The translations under genes and the position numbers were made by a program. The notes beneath the pieces were generated by a model that saw only the letters and a list, made by a program, of their open reading frames with translations, was not told where the DNA came from and made no database searches. From Candidatus Binataceae bacterium (GTDB lineage Bacteria; Desulfobacterota; Binatia; Binatales; Binataceae): a stretch of DNA of 58,743 nt. Shown piece by piece: positions 1 through 8,515 of this stretch. How positions within the stretch are numbered: position 1 is the first letter of the stretch; each line of letters begins with the position of its first letter. The stretch spans positions 1 through 58,743 of the forward strand of contig DATJMX010000019.1 of assembly GCA_035508495.1 (NCBI GenBank), in the 5' to 3' direction.

Positions 1-10
1 CACTTAGAAT

Positions 11-86
11 TGGCTCCCCGGGCCGGATTCGAACCAGCGACCCGACGGTTAACAGCCGTCTGCTCTACCGACTGAGCTACCGGGGA
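11..86 (-). tRNA. tRNA-Asn (GTT)
   Basis: Read on the minus strand this forms a complete cloverleaf. The 7-bp acceptor stem pairs TCCCCGG with CCGGGGA, the D arm contains GCTCAG..GGTAGAGC, and the T arm has a TTCGAAT loop. The anticodon stem GACGG/CCGTC encloses loop CTGTTAA, giving anticodon GTT (complement at 51-53), which reads Asn codons. The discriminator is G and the 3' CCA is encoded (complement at 11-13). Length is 76 nt with no long variable arm. Confidence 0.97.
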
Positions 87-186
87 GCGCTCAGAGCGCG
101 ATCGGAACTATCCTTGGTATCCGTCCGCGCACGCGAAATCAAGATTCACCTGCGCCGTGTCCATTCTCCCTGATTGACGGCGTGAA

Positions 187-1104
187 TCAATGAGACGTAG
201 GCGGGGTCGCGGGGGCGGGGCCGCCGAGCGCCTTATCCTGGATCGATGCCATCGTGCGCACCGTCTCGACGATCACGCGCGCCGGCAGCACTCCGGCAAG
301 GCCGGAGAACAGCGGATCCGATGACGCCGCGGAGTTGGCCTCGATCATGCCCCACAGGGCGAAGCGTAGGCCTGCGCTGACGAAGACCGGAGCGCCGCTC
401 GAAAATCCCGGCGCGGTACCGCCATCGAGCAGCGCAAGTTCCTGTACGCCTGCGCCGATGACTTCGGTCTCCGCCGGAAGCGGTACCGACACATGGCCGA
501 AGCGCGCCAGCGCCTCGAAGCGTTTGTTAGTGACACCGACGGTCGCGGCGGTGAGATAGTAGAGTTGCGCACCGGTTTCCGGCCGCGCGTAAGGATCGTC
601 GGCGCCCATCACCGAGCTCAACGCAATCGGCGCAATGCTCGCGTTTTCGGGACTGAACGGCACCGCGGCGACGTCGGCCTTGGCGTTACGCGGATCGAGA
701 ATCCATTTGCTTTCGGGCGGCAATTCTTCTTCGCGCATCGCGCCGGTGCGCTTGTCCTCGACGCTCAGCCTGAGGCCGTAGCGTGCGTGGCCATTCTCGT
801 CGAGCAAATTGTGATGGGTAGTCACGAGGTAAACGAACGATCGTCCCGGCGCCGATTGGCTCGGCACTGCGATGAAAAACGCAGTCCCGACCTGCACCGT
901 TCGTGAGCCCTCGTGTGCGACGATTCCGGCGACATTGCGCAGCGTCTGCGTGCCGATTTCAGCCGCGTTCGAGAGTGCGGGCGCTACGGCAATTGCAAGA
1001 ACAGACGAAAGAAAAGCCGCGCGACAAAAGCGGCGCACGGCGCTGCGTACTTGTGAACCACCAGATGTTTTCAACACGGCAGAGCAGCATAGCAGCGGCG
1101 GCAT
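187..1104 (-). CDS. Exported trypsin-like serine protease domain protein
   Basis: About 305 residues. After a basic stretch there is a hydrophobic segment (roughly residues 24-47, ending APALSNAAE) that looks like a signal peptide, so the product is probably periplasmic. The rest resembles a chymotrypsin/HtrA-type fold: GTAFFIAVP leads into the first barrel, LVTTHHN (about 93-99) supplies the His, KADVAAVPF (about 142-150) the Asp, and PGFSSGAPV (about 232-240) the Ser in a GxSG-P setting. No PDZ domain follows, so it is a bare protease domain with unknown substrate. An earlier in-frame ATG would overlap the acyl-CoA dehydrogenase stop, so I chose the ATG at 1104; a GTG at the signal-peptide edge is also possible. 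The triad is inferred from motif shape. Confidence 0.7.
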   Translation of the reverse strand: MPPLLCCSAVLKTSGGSQVRSAVRRFCRAAFLSSVLAIAVAPALSNAAEIGTQTLRNVAGIVAHEGSRTVQVGTAFFIAVPSQSAPGRSFVYLVTTHHNLLDENGHARYGLRLSVEDKRTGAMREEELPPESKWILDPRNAKADVAAVPFSPENASIAPIALSSVMGADDPYARPETGAQLYYLTAATVGVTNKRFEALARFGHVSVPLPAETEVIGAGVQELALLDGGTAPGFSSGAPVFVSAGLRFALWGMIEANSAASSDPLFSGLAGVLPARVIVETVRTMASIQDKALGGPAPATPPTSH

Positions 1105-1138
1105 CGCCGCGTAAGTCAGCCGCCGCGCGCGATCGCGC

Positions 1139-2299
1139 TCAGCGGCGCAGCAGGTTGCGCGCCACGACCCAACGATGAACCTCGGTCGGGCCGTCATAGA
1201 TCCGCATGTTGCGCACCATCCCCGCCATCAGTTGCAGCGGCAGTTCCTTGGTCATGCCCATCGCACCGAAGGTCTGCATCGCATGATCGATGATTTCCCA
1301 CGCCATCTCGGTGCCAAAGACTTTGATCATCGAGATTTCGCTGCGCACGTCGCGGCCCTGATCGATCTTCCATGCGGCGTCGTAGGTCATCAGCCGGCAA
1401 GCGTGAATCTTCGTCGCGGCGTCTGCTATCCACCACTGGATCGCCTGGCGCTCCGAGAGTGGCGCGCCGAAGGTGCGGCGCTGCGGCGCGTACTCGAGCA
1501 TCATTTCGAGCGAGCGCTGCGAAAGCCCAATGCACCACGAGGCCATCTGCACGCGCCGCGTCGATAGCCGCAGCTGCATCGGCGCGAAGCCCTGCCCCTG
1601 CTTGCCAAGCAGGTTCGCATGCGGCACGCGGCAATCCTCGAGCGCGATCTCGTAGGTGAAGGCGCCGCCAATCATCGGGATCCGCCGCACCACGTTGAAT
1701 CCCGGCGTGCCCTTATCGACAAGGAACGCGGAGATTCCGCCGCGTGAGCCTTCGACGCGATCCGTCACCGCCATCAGGATCGTAAAGTCGGCTTCGGCTG
1801 CGCGGCTGACCCAGATTTTGCGGCCGTTGATGATCCACTCGTCGCCCTGCCTCACCGCTCGCGTCGTCATCGCGGCGGGATCGGCGCCTGCGCCGGGCTC
1901 CGAGATTCCGATCGCCGAGATCGTCCTGCCGCTGACGTAAGGCGCGAGATAGCGCTTGCGCTGATCCTCGTTGACGGTCGCGCTCAGCATTCGCAGGTTC
2001 GGCGAATCGGGCGGCAACACGTACGGCGTCACGGTGCGGCCGATTTCTTCTTCGACACCGATCATCGCGGTCGAAGGGAGATCGGATCCGCCGACATCAG
2101 CGGGAGCATCGAGCCCCCAGAGCCCGAGCTCACGCGACCGGGCGTCGAGCGGTTCGCGCTCTTCGTCCGTCAGCTTGGCGCCTTCGCCGTTCGCCTCGCG
2201 GACGAGCACTGCCGGCTCGAGCGGCAGCAGATCGTCGCGCACGAAGCGCGCAACGAGATCCTTGAGCATCTGATGTTCTTCACTCAGCCCGAATTCCAT
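1139..2299 (-). CDS. Acyl-CoA dehydrogenase
   Basis: A 386-residue FAD enzyme of the normal length for the family. It should oxidise an acyl-CoA to the 2-enoyl-CoA and pass electrons to ETF. The helical N-terminal domain begins MEFGLSEEHQMLKDLV; the FAD/substrate signature ISEPGAGADPAAM lies near residues 131-144, followed by INGRKIWVSRA; the C-terminal helical domain ends with YDGPTEVHRWVVARNLLRR. The acidic residue in YDG sits where the catalytic base lies in ACAD10/11-like enzymes (DGPxEVH signature), while classical medium-chain enzymes have Glu. That subgroup can take longer or modified acyl-CoAs, but the substrate cannot be read from sequence. It is on the same strand as the protease gene, 34 bp upstream of it. 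Confidence 0.93.
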   Translation of the reverse strand: MEFGLSEEHQMLKDLVARFVRDDLLPLEPAVLVREANGEGAKLTDEEREPLDARSRELGLWGLDAPADVGGSDLPSTAMIGVEEEIGRTVTPYVLPPDSPNLRMLSATVNEDQRKRYLAPYVSGRTISAIGISEPGAGADPAAMTTRAVRQGDEWIINGRKIWVSRAAEADFTILMAVTDRVEGSRGGISAFLVDKGTPGFNVVRRIPMIGGAFTYEIALEDCRVPHANLLGKQGQGFAPMQLRLSTRRVQMASWCIGLSQRSLEMMLEYAPQRRTFGAPLSERQAIQWWIADAATKIHACRLMTYDAAWKIDQGRDVRSEISMIKVFGTEMAWEIIDHAMQTFGAMGMTKELPLQLMAGMVRNMRIYDGPTEVHRWVVARNLLRR

Positions 2300-2368
2300 G
2301 GCGTAGCCTCACGGCGCTCGAATTTGAGCGACACCTTTCCAGATTCCGGCGCGGAAACAAAGTCGGTG

Positions 2369-2402
2369 AAAACAGCAATGGCGCGGGTCTCGCCCGCGCC
2401 AT
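2369..2402 (-). terminator. Intrinsic terminator after the RRM gene
   Basis: A perfect 10-bp stem (2378-2387 with 2393-2402) with a 5-nt loop. On the minus strand it is followed by TGCTGTTTT. It lies just past the RRM protein stop codon. Confidence 0.7.
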
Positions 2403-2432
2403 CGTCAAAGAGCTGAAATGTTGACTAGTTGT

Positions 2433-2789
2433 TTACCAGCGATCGCCACGATCGCCGCCGCGGCCGCCGCGCTCACCTCCGCCGTAGCCCCCTCCACCGC
2501 CGCGTCTGCGATCGCCGCCACCGCCGCCGCCGCGAGGACCGCCGGTGCTGCGCGCCTCGTCGATCTTGATCTTGCGGCCCTTGAGATCTTGGTCGTTGAG
2601 TTTCTCGATCGCTCCCGCCGCTTCGGTTGGATCGGCCATCTCGACAAAGCCAAACCCGCGCGACTGACCGGAGAACTTGTCAGACACTACGACCGCGCTT
2701 TCGACTTTACCCGCCTGGGCAAAAAAATCGGCGAGATCCTGCTGCGTAACTGAGTAGGCAAGATTGCCTACGTACAATTTCGTGGGCAT
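2433..2789 (-). CDS. Glycine-rich RRM RNA-binding protein
   Basis: A 118-residue protein with one RNA recognition motif followed by an Arg/Gly-rich tail. RNP2 is LYVGNL (residues 5-10) and RNP1 is RGFGFVEM (about 44-51). From about residue 82 the sequence is almost only G, R, D and Y, the usual disordered RNA-contact tail. This layout is that of bacterial cold-inducible or glycine-rich RNA-binding proteins, which act as RNA chaperones in the cytoplasm. A strong Shine-Dalgarno (AAGGAGG, complement at 2796-2802) lies 6 nt before the ATG. The gene stands alone with its own terminator, so it is probably monocistronic. The precise RNA target is unknown. Confidence 0.93.
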   Translation of the reverse strand: MPTKLYVGNLAYSVTQQDLADFFAQAGKVESAVVVSDKFSGQSRGFGFVEMADPTEAAGAIEKLNDQDLKGRKIKIDEARSTGGPRGGGGGGDRRRGGGGGYGGGERGGRGGDRGDRW

Positions 2790-3002
2790 CGAGGTCCTCC
2801 TTCAAACATCAGCCAGGAAGCGTCCAAACAGGAGACCCCGCTGCCGGAAAAGTAGCTTGGATCTTCGAGAAAGGCGGCGTCCGAGCGATTACGCGATCGA
2901 GACTAACGGCGCTGCATAGTGGTGTAAAGTCGCAGGCACACCGCCGCATTTGCTGTTTCGCCATACTGCGCAATTCTCTGTTTCGGTGCGCACGCGACAG
3001 TA

Positions 3003-3353
3003 CTAATTCGGTTGCGACTCTGCATGACGATGAGGAGGTGGGTCCGCGTTGCGTTGTACCTCAACGTCAACCGGAAAGCCGTCGAGCGTGGATGGAACTT
3101 TGCTGCTCACTTCGTCGAGGTGATCGGGGCTGTCCACCTCAACCGCGAGCACCACTTCGCCGCGATCGTTGATTACGGTCGCGACACCGCGGACGTGCGG
3201 CATCTTCATCAACTCCGCCAGATGCTCCTGACGCACTTGTGCGATTTGCTGCGCGTCGGCGGCGTAGGGATTCTGATCGTCGTCGTACTGTGCCCACGCG
3301 GCTCGTGCGCCGATGACTCCGATCGCCAGCACTGCGAAGAGCGCGTACTTCAC
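3003..3353 (-). CDS. Small exported protein of unknown function
   Basis: 116 residues. A clean signal peptide (MKYALFAVLAIGVIG..AAWAQ, cleavage near residue 21) is followed by a compact mature domain of about 90 residues. A central stretch reads GVATVINDRGEVVLAVEVDSPDHLDEVSSKVP, an alternating beta-alpha-beta pattern, and the C-terminus is His/Pro-rich (PPPHRH), which could bind metal. I recognise no family. It lies upstream of nothing obvious on its strand and about 100 bp from a second small exported protein, which may be a coincidence. Codon use matches the surroundings, so I consider it a real gene. Confidence 0.6.
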   Translation of the reverse strand: MKYALFAVLAIGVIGARAAWAQYDDDQNPYAADAQQIAQVRQEHLAELMKMPHVRGVATVINDRGEVVLAVEVDSPDHLDEVSSKVPSTLDGFPVDVEVQRNADPPPHRHAESQPN

Positions 3354-3399
3354 AGGAAATTTATCGCGCCGAAAGCAGCGTCAACTCAAGCGGGAGGGC

Positions 3400-3431
3400 G
3401 GGCGAGGGCCCATGAAATTAGACCCTCGCCC
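3400..3431 (-). terminator. Hairpin after small exported protein gene
   Basis: A 9-bp GC stem (3400-3408 with 3423-3431) lies 20 bp past the stop of the gene at 3451-3756. There is no clear U-tract, so terminator function is only possible. Confidence 0.3.
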
Positions 3432-3450
3432 CTGGCGGACAGAGGAGCGG

Positions 3451-3756
3451 TTAGTTGAGAACGATCGGCTGTAACGCTCGATCGACCTGGGCCTGCGTGA
3501 CCGGCTCGCCGTTCTGAATCTTCGCGATCAGCTTGTCGATGTCGTAGCTGCGATAGGCAAACGGCAGATGATTCTTGCTGCCCTGCGCTGCGGCCTGGGC
3601 TTCGCCCGAAGCATTCGCCAGCATCGCGAGGTCTTCCTGAGCCTGATACGAACTCGCTATTGGGGCGCGTCCCAAACCGACCGGACCTGCGAGCGCGGGA
3701 AGCGCGAGACCGAGAACAAAAGCCGCCGAAGCGGTGATCGAAATGATTGATTTCAT
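3451..3756 (-). CDS. Small exported protein of unknown function
   Basis: 101 residues with a signal peptide (MKSIISITASAAFVLGLALPALA, cut near residue 23). The mature part is mostly helical and polar, rich in Ala and Gln (QAQEDLAMLANASGEAQ), and ends with AQVDRALQPIVLN. No cysteines and no recognisable domain. AAGGAGATCAGTGCT directly before the ATG gives a good ribosome binding site, which together with the signal peptide argues that it is translated. It is on the same strand as the other small exported protein 98 bp away, with a hairpin between them, so they are probably separate transcripts. Confidence 0.6.
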   Translation of the reverse strand: MKSIISITASAAFVLGLALPALAGPVGLGRAPIASSYQAQEDLAMLANASGEAQAAAQGSKNHLPFAYRSYDIDKLIAKIQNGEPVTQAQVDRALQPIVLN

Positions 3757-3883
3757 AGCACTGATCTCCTTGCGGATGTTCTATGCATTCATTGATTCTG
3801 CAATTGAGATGCCGCCGCGAAGTCCACAGATACATTGAGGAATGCTTTTTTCACGAGGCGGCATCGACTATTCATTGCACGCC

Positions 3884-5125
3884 ATGGACTCCGCCGCGCC
3901 GACCAACTCATCCGCGCCAAGGCGCACAATCACCTCCAACGAAGCAGCGCATACGCTGCTGGCGAGCTTTCTCGGCTGGATGCTCGATGCGTTCGACTTT
4001 TTCATTCTCGTCTTCGTGCTGCCGAGCGTCGCAAAGGATTTTCACCGCTCGATTCCTGACCTCGCATTCACGATCACGGCGACGCTCGCGATGCGTCCGG
4101 TCGGGGCGCTGATCTTCGGTTGGGTCGCGGATCGCTACGGCCGCCGCATCCCGCTGATGGTCGACGTCATCTTCTATTCAATCGTCGAAGTGTTGAGCGG
4201 GCTCGCGCCGAGCTACGGATGGTTCCTGTTTCTGCGCGCGCTGTACGGCATCGGGATGGGCGGCGAATGGGGCGTTGGCGCATCGCTCGCGATGGAAGCG
4301 GTGTCGCCGCGGATGCGCGGATTCTTCTCGGGCCTTTTGCAGGAAGGCTACGCGGCGGGATACCTGCTCGCGGCGGCCGCGTTCAATTTCGTCTTTCCGC
4401 ACTTCGGATGGCGGGCGATGTTTTTTCTGGGCGGCGCTCCGGCGCTGCTGACGATTTATATTCGCACCAAAGTGCCGGAGTCGGAGGCGTGGGAACGCAC
4501 GCGCCCTGACATGCAGCAGATCAAGTCGGCGATCGGCTCCAATCTGAAGCTTTTCCTTTACATGATCGTGCTGATGACGATGATGAACCTCGTCTCGCAC
4601 GGCACCCAGGACATCTACCCGACGTTTCTCAAAATTCAGCGCGGACTCGACACGCATGGCATCGCGAAGATGGCGATCATTTACAACATCGGCGCGATTA
4701 TCGGCGGCCTCGTGTTCGGCTACCTGTCAGATCGAATCGGACGCAAGCGCGCAATGATGACGGCCGTCATCGGCGGCGCGCTGATCGTGCCGTTCTGGAT
4801 TTTCCCCAAGTCGCTCGCGATGCTGACGCTCGGCGCCTTCATTATGCAGTTCATGGTGCAGGGCGCATGGGGCGTAATTCCGGCGCATCTGACGGAGATG
4901 TCGCCCCCGGAGGTGCGCGGCCTCTTCTCGGGCCTCGCCTACCAGATGGGCGTGCTGCTCGCCGCCAACGCCGCGTTCGTCGAGGCGCTGCTCGCGGAGC
5001 GCATCGGCTACTCAGTCGCGCTTGCGCTTGTCGGCGCCACGGTCATGATCGGCGCCGCAGTGGTCGTATCATTCGGCAGTGAGCGGCCCGGCCGCGATCT
5101 TCACCTCGCAGCCGCCGACGACTGA
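3884..5125 (+). CDS. MFS transporter, carboxylate/sugar-acid type
   Basis: About 413 residues with twelve predicted hydrophobic segments in two six-helix halves. The first helix region reads LLASFLGWMLDAFDFFILVF, typical of the metabolite:H+ symporter and sialate/JEN carboxylate branches of the major facilitator superfamily. The loop 2-3 signature is GWVADRYGRRIPL and its repeat in the second half is GYLSDRIGRKRA. It should be an inner-membrane proton-coupled importer of an organic acid or related anion; the substrate is not readable. An ATG at 3842 is also in frame, but its purine stretch is too close to be a good binding site. The start chosen gives the usual N-terminal length. The 3' end overlaps the convergent synthase gene by 25 bp. 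Confidence 0.88.
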   Translation: MDSAAPTNSSAPRRTITSNEAAHTLLASFLGWMLDAFDFFILVFVLPSVAKDFHRSIPDLAFTITATLAMRPVGALIFGWVADRYGRRIPLMVDVIFYSIVEVLSGLAPSYGWFLFLRALYGIGMGGEWGVGASLAMEAVSPRMRGFFSGLLQEGYAAGYLLAAAAFNFVFPHFGWRAMFFLGGAPALLTIYIRTKVPESEAWERTRPDMQQIKSAIGSNLKLFLYMIVLMTMMNLVSHGTQDIYPTFLKIQRGLDTHGIAKMAIIYNIGAIIGGLVFGYLSDRIGRKRAMMTAVIGGALIVPFWIFPKSLAMLTLGAFIMQFMVQGAWGVIPAHLTEMSPPEVRGLFSGLAYQMGVLLAANAAFVEALLAERIGYSVALALVGATVMIGAAVVVSFGSERPGRDLHLAAADD

Positions 5126-6492
5126 TCTACTCCGCGATTCGCAAGGGCCGGCAGATTACGCCGCACCTGTTCCATCATCTCCTCGTCAGAGATCGAGGTA
5201 GTGCGTCCGTCAGCGTATTGCGCATCGACCCACTCGGCGATCTTCAGCACCTCGGCGGATTTCTTATCGACCTGGCGATCGCGTCCAAGTCCCAGGAACG
5301 AGTTGATCCACCATGCGATTCCAGCCGTGCCTGACGTTTTGTCGACCGCTACGCGCGGCGGACGGCGCAGGATCTTAGCCGTATCGAACACGTTGTAGAT
5401 TTCCTCGTCCTTGAGCAGACCGTCGGCGTGAATACCGGCGCGCGTCACGTTGAAATCGCGTCCCACGAACGGATAATTCGCGGGAATTCGGTAGCCGATT
5501 TGATTCTCGAAGTACTCGGCGATCTCGCTGATGACCGACAGATCCATTCCGTTCGGGTCGCCCTTGAGCGACACGTAATCCATCACGAGTCCTTCGAGCG
5601 GAGGATTGCCGGTGCGCTCGCCATAACCGAGCAGTGTGCCGTTGGCGTACGTGCATCCGTAAAGCCACGCCGCCGTCGCGTTGGCGAGCACCTTGTGAAA
5701 ATCGTTGTGCCCGTGCCATTCGAGGCACTCCGGCGGCACGCCGCATTCGCGCCTGAGCCCGAGAATCAGCTTCGGCACGCTGCGCGGAATCGCGACGCCA
5801 GGATACGGCACGCCGAAGCCGAGCGTATCGCAGACGCGAATCTTGATCGGAATTTTGCTCGCCGCGCTGAGCTCCATCAGCTTCGACACGAACGGCACGA
5901 CGAAGCCGTAAAAGTCAGCCCGCGTCGCATCCTCGAGATGGCAGCGAATGCGAATCCCGGCGTCGAGCGCGGCCTGCACAATACCGAGGTAATCCTCGAG
6001 CGCCTGGCGCCGCGTGCGCTTGAGCTTCAGGAAGATGTGATAGTCGGAAGCCGAAGTCAGGATTCCGGTCTCGGCCAGGCCCATTTCTTTCACGAGCTTG
6101 AAGTCGGCCTTGACCGCGCGAATCCATCCCGTGACTTCGGGGAACTCGAAGCCCAGCTCCTGGCATCGCCGCACCGCCTCGCGATCGACGTTGGAATAGA
6201 GAAAGAACTCCGATTGCCGGATGATGCCGCGCGGGCCGCCGAGCCGATGCAGCATCGCGTACATCGCCACGATTTGCTCGACGGAATAAGGCGGCCGCGC
6301 CTGTTGGCCGTCGCGAAAGGTGGTGTCGGTGATAAGAAACTCGGGCGCCGGGTCGGGCTGCTCGACGACGCCGTCGAAAACGATCTTAGGCACCGCGTCG
6401 TAAGGAAAAACGTCGCGCAAAAGGTTGGGCTCGGCGACGTCGACAAGCTCGTGACGCCCCGCAATCTGGTTCGGGTTCGCTGAATCACTCAT
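5101..6492 (-). CDS. DRE-TIM synthase of the IPMS/homocitrate/Re-citrate synthase family
   Basis: 463 residues. The TIM-barrel opens with ITDTTFRDGQQ (about residues 54-64), the DRE/DGQQ metal and catalytic signature of acetyl-CoA-dependent aldol synthases, and has the metal-ligand motif HGHNDF (about 258-263) with GERTGN further on. This family condenses acetyl-CoA with a 2-oxo acid. The C-terminus is only a helical extension with no leucine-feedback (LeuA dimer) domain, so it is probably not a regulated 2-isopropylmalate synthase. The RPPY after DGQQA and the overall length resemble the (Re)-citrate synthases of anaerobes such as Clostridium kluyveri and Syntrophus; this is from memory of the family and needs a tree. 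Homocitrate or citramalate synthase is the alternative. It overlaps the convergent MFS gene by 25 bp. Confidence 0.82.
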   Translation of the reverse strand: MSDSANPNQIAGRHELVDVAEPNLLRDVFPYDAVPKIVFDGVVEQPDPAPEFLITDTTFRDGQQARPPYSVEQIVAMYAMLHRLGGPRGIIRQSEFFLYSNVDREAVRRCQELGFEFPEVTGWIRAVKADFKLVKEMGLAETGILTSASDYHIFLKLKRTRRQALEDYLGIVQAALDAGIRIRCHLEDATRADFYGFVVPFVSKLMELSAASKIPIKIRVCDTLGFGVPYPGVAIPRSVPKLILGLRRECGVPPECLEWHGHNDFHKVLANATAAWLYGCTYANGTLLGYGERTGNPPLEGLVMDYVSLKGDPNGMDLSVISEIAEYFENQIGYRIPANYPFVGRDFNVTRAGIHADGLLKDEEIYNVFDTAKILRRPPRVAVDKTSGTAGIAWWINSFLGLGRDRQVDKKSAEVLKIAEWVDAQYADGRTTSISDEEMMEQVRRNLPALANRGVDQSSAAAR

Positions 6493-6642
6493 GAAACTGC
6501 TCCTCGCTCGAAGTGGCGATGCACTTTCCGAAATATCCCGCTAATCAACATATGTCAAGTTACATGAAGAGATCTGAATGTTGAAATTCGGATTAAGAAC
6601 GGATTGCGCCAACAAGTCCCGGACGGACTTCGATCGTGGGAC

Positions 6643-6681
6643 AGAAAACCTCGCGCCTGCCGATAGAGCGGCAGGCGCGAG
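6643..6681 (-). terminator. Strong intrinsic terminator after the CSLREA protein
   Basis: A 13-bp perfect stem (6650-6662 with 6669-6681) with a 6-nt loop. On the minus strand it is followed by GTTTTCT, 18 bp past the stop of the CSLREA gene. Confidence 0.88.
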
Positions 6682-6698
6682 CTTTTACGCGATGCTGA

Positions 6699-8282
6699 TT
6701 AGAAAAGTATCTTCTTTCCGAGCAGCAGGAGCGGGAAAATGCCGCCGCTCGAGCCGGGCGGCGGCGCGACGGCGCCGTATTCGAAAGCGCCCGCCGAACA
6801 GGATTTGGGATGAATCGGGGCGGGGCGGCCGTAGCCGCGCTGATCAGTGGTTACGCGAATCGGAATCGGAGTGGACGTCTGCGCCAAGCATTGGTTGGCG
6901 GGTACGAACTCAGCCGCCGCGCTCGAGGCGCTGAGCGCGATCGTGAGCGTCGGTCCGCCATGGTTTCCAAGCCCGGTCGGATCCAGTCCGGGATCGGTAT
7001 TGCTAACGCTGCCAGGCCCCATCGGACACGACGCGTCGCTATAGATATTATAGCCCTGATCGTTGTAGCGGCTGGGCGGAAACGGGACATAGCAACTCAC
7101 CCCGCCGGATACGATGTTGCCGCGGAGGATCGTGGCGGTGAACTGTGCCTGGTTATTGTAAGTATAAAATGTATGCGCGCCATTATTCGCGAATGTGCTG
7201 AAGGCAGCGTCCACGATCCCGTTGGTATTCGAGAATGCTCCACCATTTGAAGCGCTCAGGCCGTTTCCAGAAAACGTGCTGTTAAGGATGGTCACCTCGG
7301 CGTCGCCACCGGAACTTCCATCATTGACGATCGCGGGACCGCTGTTAGCGGTGAAGGTGCTGCCAACGATGTTAGTAGTCACTGTTCCGAAATTAAAGAT
7401 CGCATTACCATTGCCGGAGAACGTACAATTACTCACTTGCCCGGCGCCGCGACTGTGGTTGAATGCGACTTGCTGATTATTGCCGAACAGTGAGTCAGTG
7501 ATCGTCGTGGCTCCGATAGCACCGCCTTGAACTGCCACTTTATTGCCGGTGAATGTGCTGTTCTTGATCGTGAGCGCACTCCCGTTCTCATTCACCGCGA
7601 CACCTTTGTTGTTGACGAAGTTGCCCTGGTCGATCGTAGTCTGCGAGATTGGCGGCCCCGGCGGCCCGATCGTAAGAGACCTCGAATCGACAACAGCGGA
7701 GTTCAGATTGCCATTTCCAGTGAATGTCGAGTTCGTTATCGCAATGACGGTATTGGTACCCGCAATTACCGAACCGCCAAAGTTGGTAAAACTGCAGTTG
7801 CTGATCGTTACATGGAGGGGATCAACGGAAAGCGCGAACAGGGCGTTTGCCGGGCCTCCAGAAAATCCAATGTTGCTGAGCGTCAAGCCTTTGAACCGTG
7901 CGGGGAGCGTCAGCGAAACAGCCTCGAGCATATCCGCCGGAATACTGCTGGCACTCACGTTGATGCCATTTGGAGTCGGACCTTCGATCGTGAGCGTGCC
8001 ATTCACAAGTCTGGGCAGCTCGCTCGTGAGCACGATCGTCTGACCCGCGACCGACGGCGAGAATTTGATCGTGTTGTTGTCGCCGCCCCGTGTAGCACAG
8101 GATGCTCCGGGTGAGGGGTTGCCTTGCGACGCATTGATCGCGTCGCGCAGGGTGCAGTGCCCGCTACTCGTCGTATCCGAGACCGTATTGACTTCGTAGT
8201 CCGTCGCCGACGCAATGCCAGCGAGAGCGAACATCAAGACTGCCGACATTGCGGCGATCCCAAATCGCGTCAACGTGACCAT
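6699..8282 (-). CDS. Exported CSLREA-type right-handed beta-helix protein
   Basis: About 527 residues. The start is the ATG at 8282, preceded by GAAAGGACGGTTCAG, and leads into a signal peptide (ending GIASATDYEV). The first mature domain has NTVSDTTSSGHCTLRDAI, the CSLREA-like motif (variant C-TLRDAI) found at the N-terminus of many secreted proteins. The middle 300 residues are repeats of the N-S-T-F-x-G-N type, for example NSTFTGNG and NCTFSGNG, which form rungs of a parallel beta-helix. The C-terminal part (DPGLDPTGLGNHGGPT, then DQRGYGRP and CSAGAFEYG) matches the 'choice-of-anchor Q' type end. It is probably secreted or surface exposed, with unknown ligand. The last residues (FPLLLLGKKILF) are hydrophobic. 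The leader of its mRNA is described separately. Confidence 0.88.
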   Translation of the reverse strand: MVTLTRFGIAAMSAVLMFALAGIASATDYEVNTVSDTTSSGHCTLRDAINASQGNPSPGASCATRGGDNNTIKFSPSVAGQTIVLTSELPRLVNGTLTIEGPTPNGINVSASSIPADMLEAVSLTLPARFKGLTLSNIGFSGGPANALFALSVDPLHVTISNCSFTNFGGSVIAGTNTVIAITNSTFTGNGNLNSAVVDSRSLTIGPPGPPISQTTIDQGNFVNNKGVAVNENGSALTIKNSTFTGNKVAVQGGAIGATTITDSLFGNNQQVAFNHSRGAGQVSNCTFSGNGNAIFNFGTVTTNIVGSTFTANSGPAIVNDGSSGGDAEVTILNSTFSGNGLSASNGGAFSNTNGIVDAAFSTFANNGAHTFYTYNNQAQFTATILRGNIVSGGVSCYVPFPPSRYNDQGYNIYSDASCPMGPGSVSNTDPGLDPTGLGNHGGPTLTIALSASSAAAEFVPANQCLAQTSTPIPIRVTTDQRGYGRPAPIHPKSCSAGAFEYGAVAPPPGSSGGIFPLLLLGKKILF

Positions 8283-8391
8283 CTGAACCGTCCTTTCAAT
8301 TTGTGGCGTATCGCGAGACCGGTGGGCCAACTTTCGCCTTTAATTGGCCGAAGCATGCATAGCGCGGTTTACCCACCCTTTTCCACTGTTT
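8283..8391 (-). promoter_or_regulatory. Possible structured 5' leader of the CSLREA gene
   Basis: On the minus strand the leader can form a closing stem GGTGGG/CCCACC (8372-8377 with 8321-8326). Inside it a weak CCG/CGG hairpin and a GGCCAA/TTGGCC hairpin (8344-8349 with 8325-8330; one pair competes with the closing stem) would give a three-way junction. Short pieces (GTAAACC, GGCGAAAG, CCGGTCT..GATA) recall the c-di-GMP-I aptamer, but the spacing and final stem do not fit. It could be chance. Confidence 0.3.
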
Positions 8392-8419
8392 CAGCATGAG
8401 CCTTGCAGCATGAGCCTTG
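8392..8419. repeat. 14-bp perfect tandem duplication
   Basis: The 14-mer cagcatgagccttg occurs twice back to back (8392-8405 and 8406-8419), between the divergent CSLREA and luciferase-like genes. It could be a duplicated regulator site or simple slippage. Confidence 0.95.
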
Positions 8420-8515
8420 CGATGTGTCCGCTCCGAGGCTCGGGGCTTTCGTTTGGACGCTGGATGCGCTAAACGAGCGGTTAGTTGGAGCGCCATCCAA
8501 CGGAGGTGAATCCCC

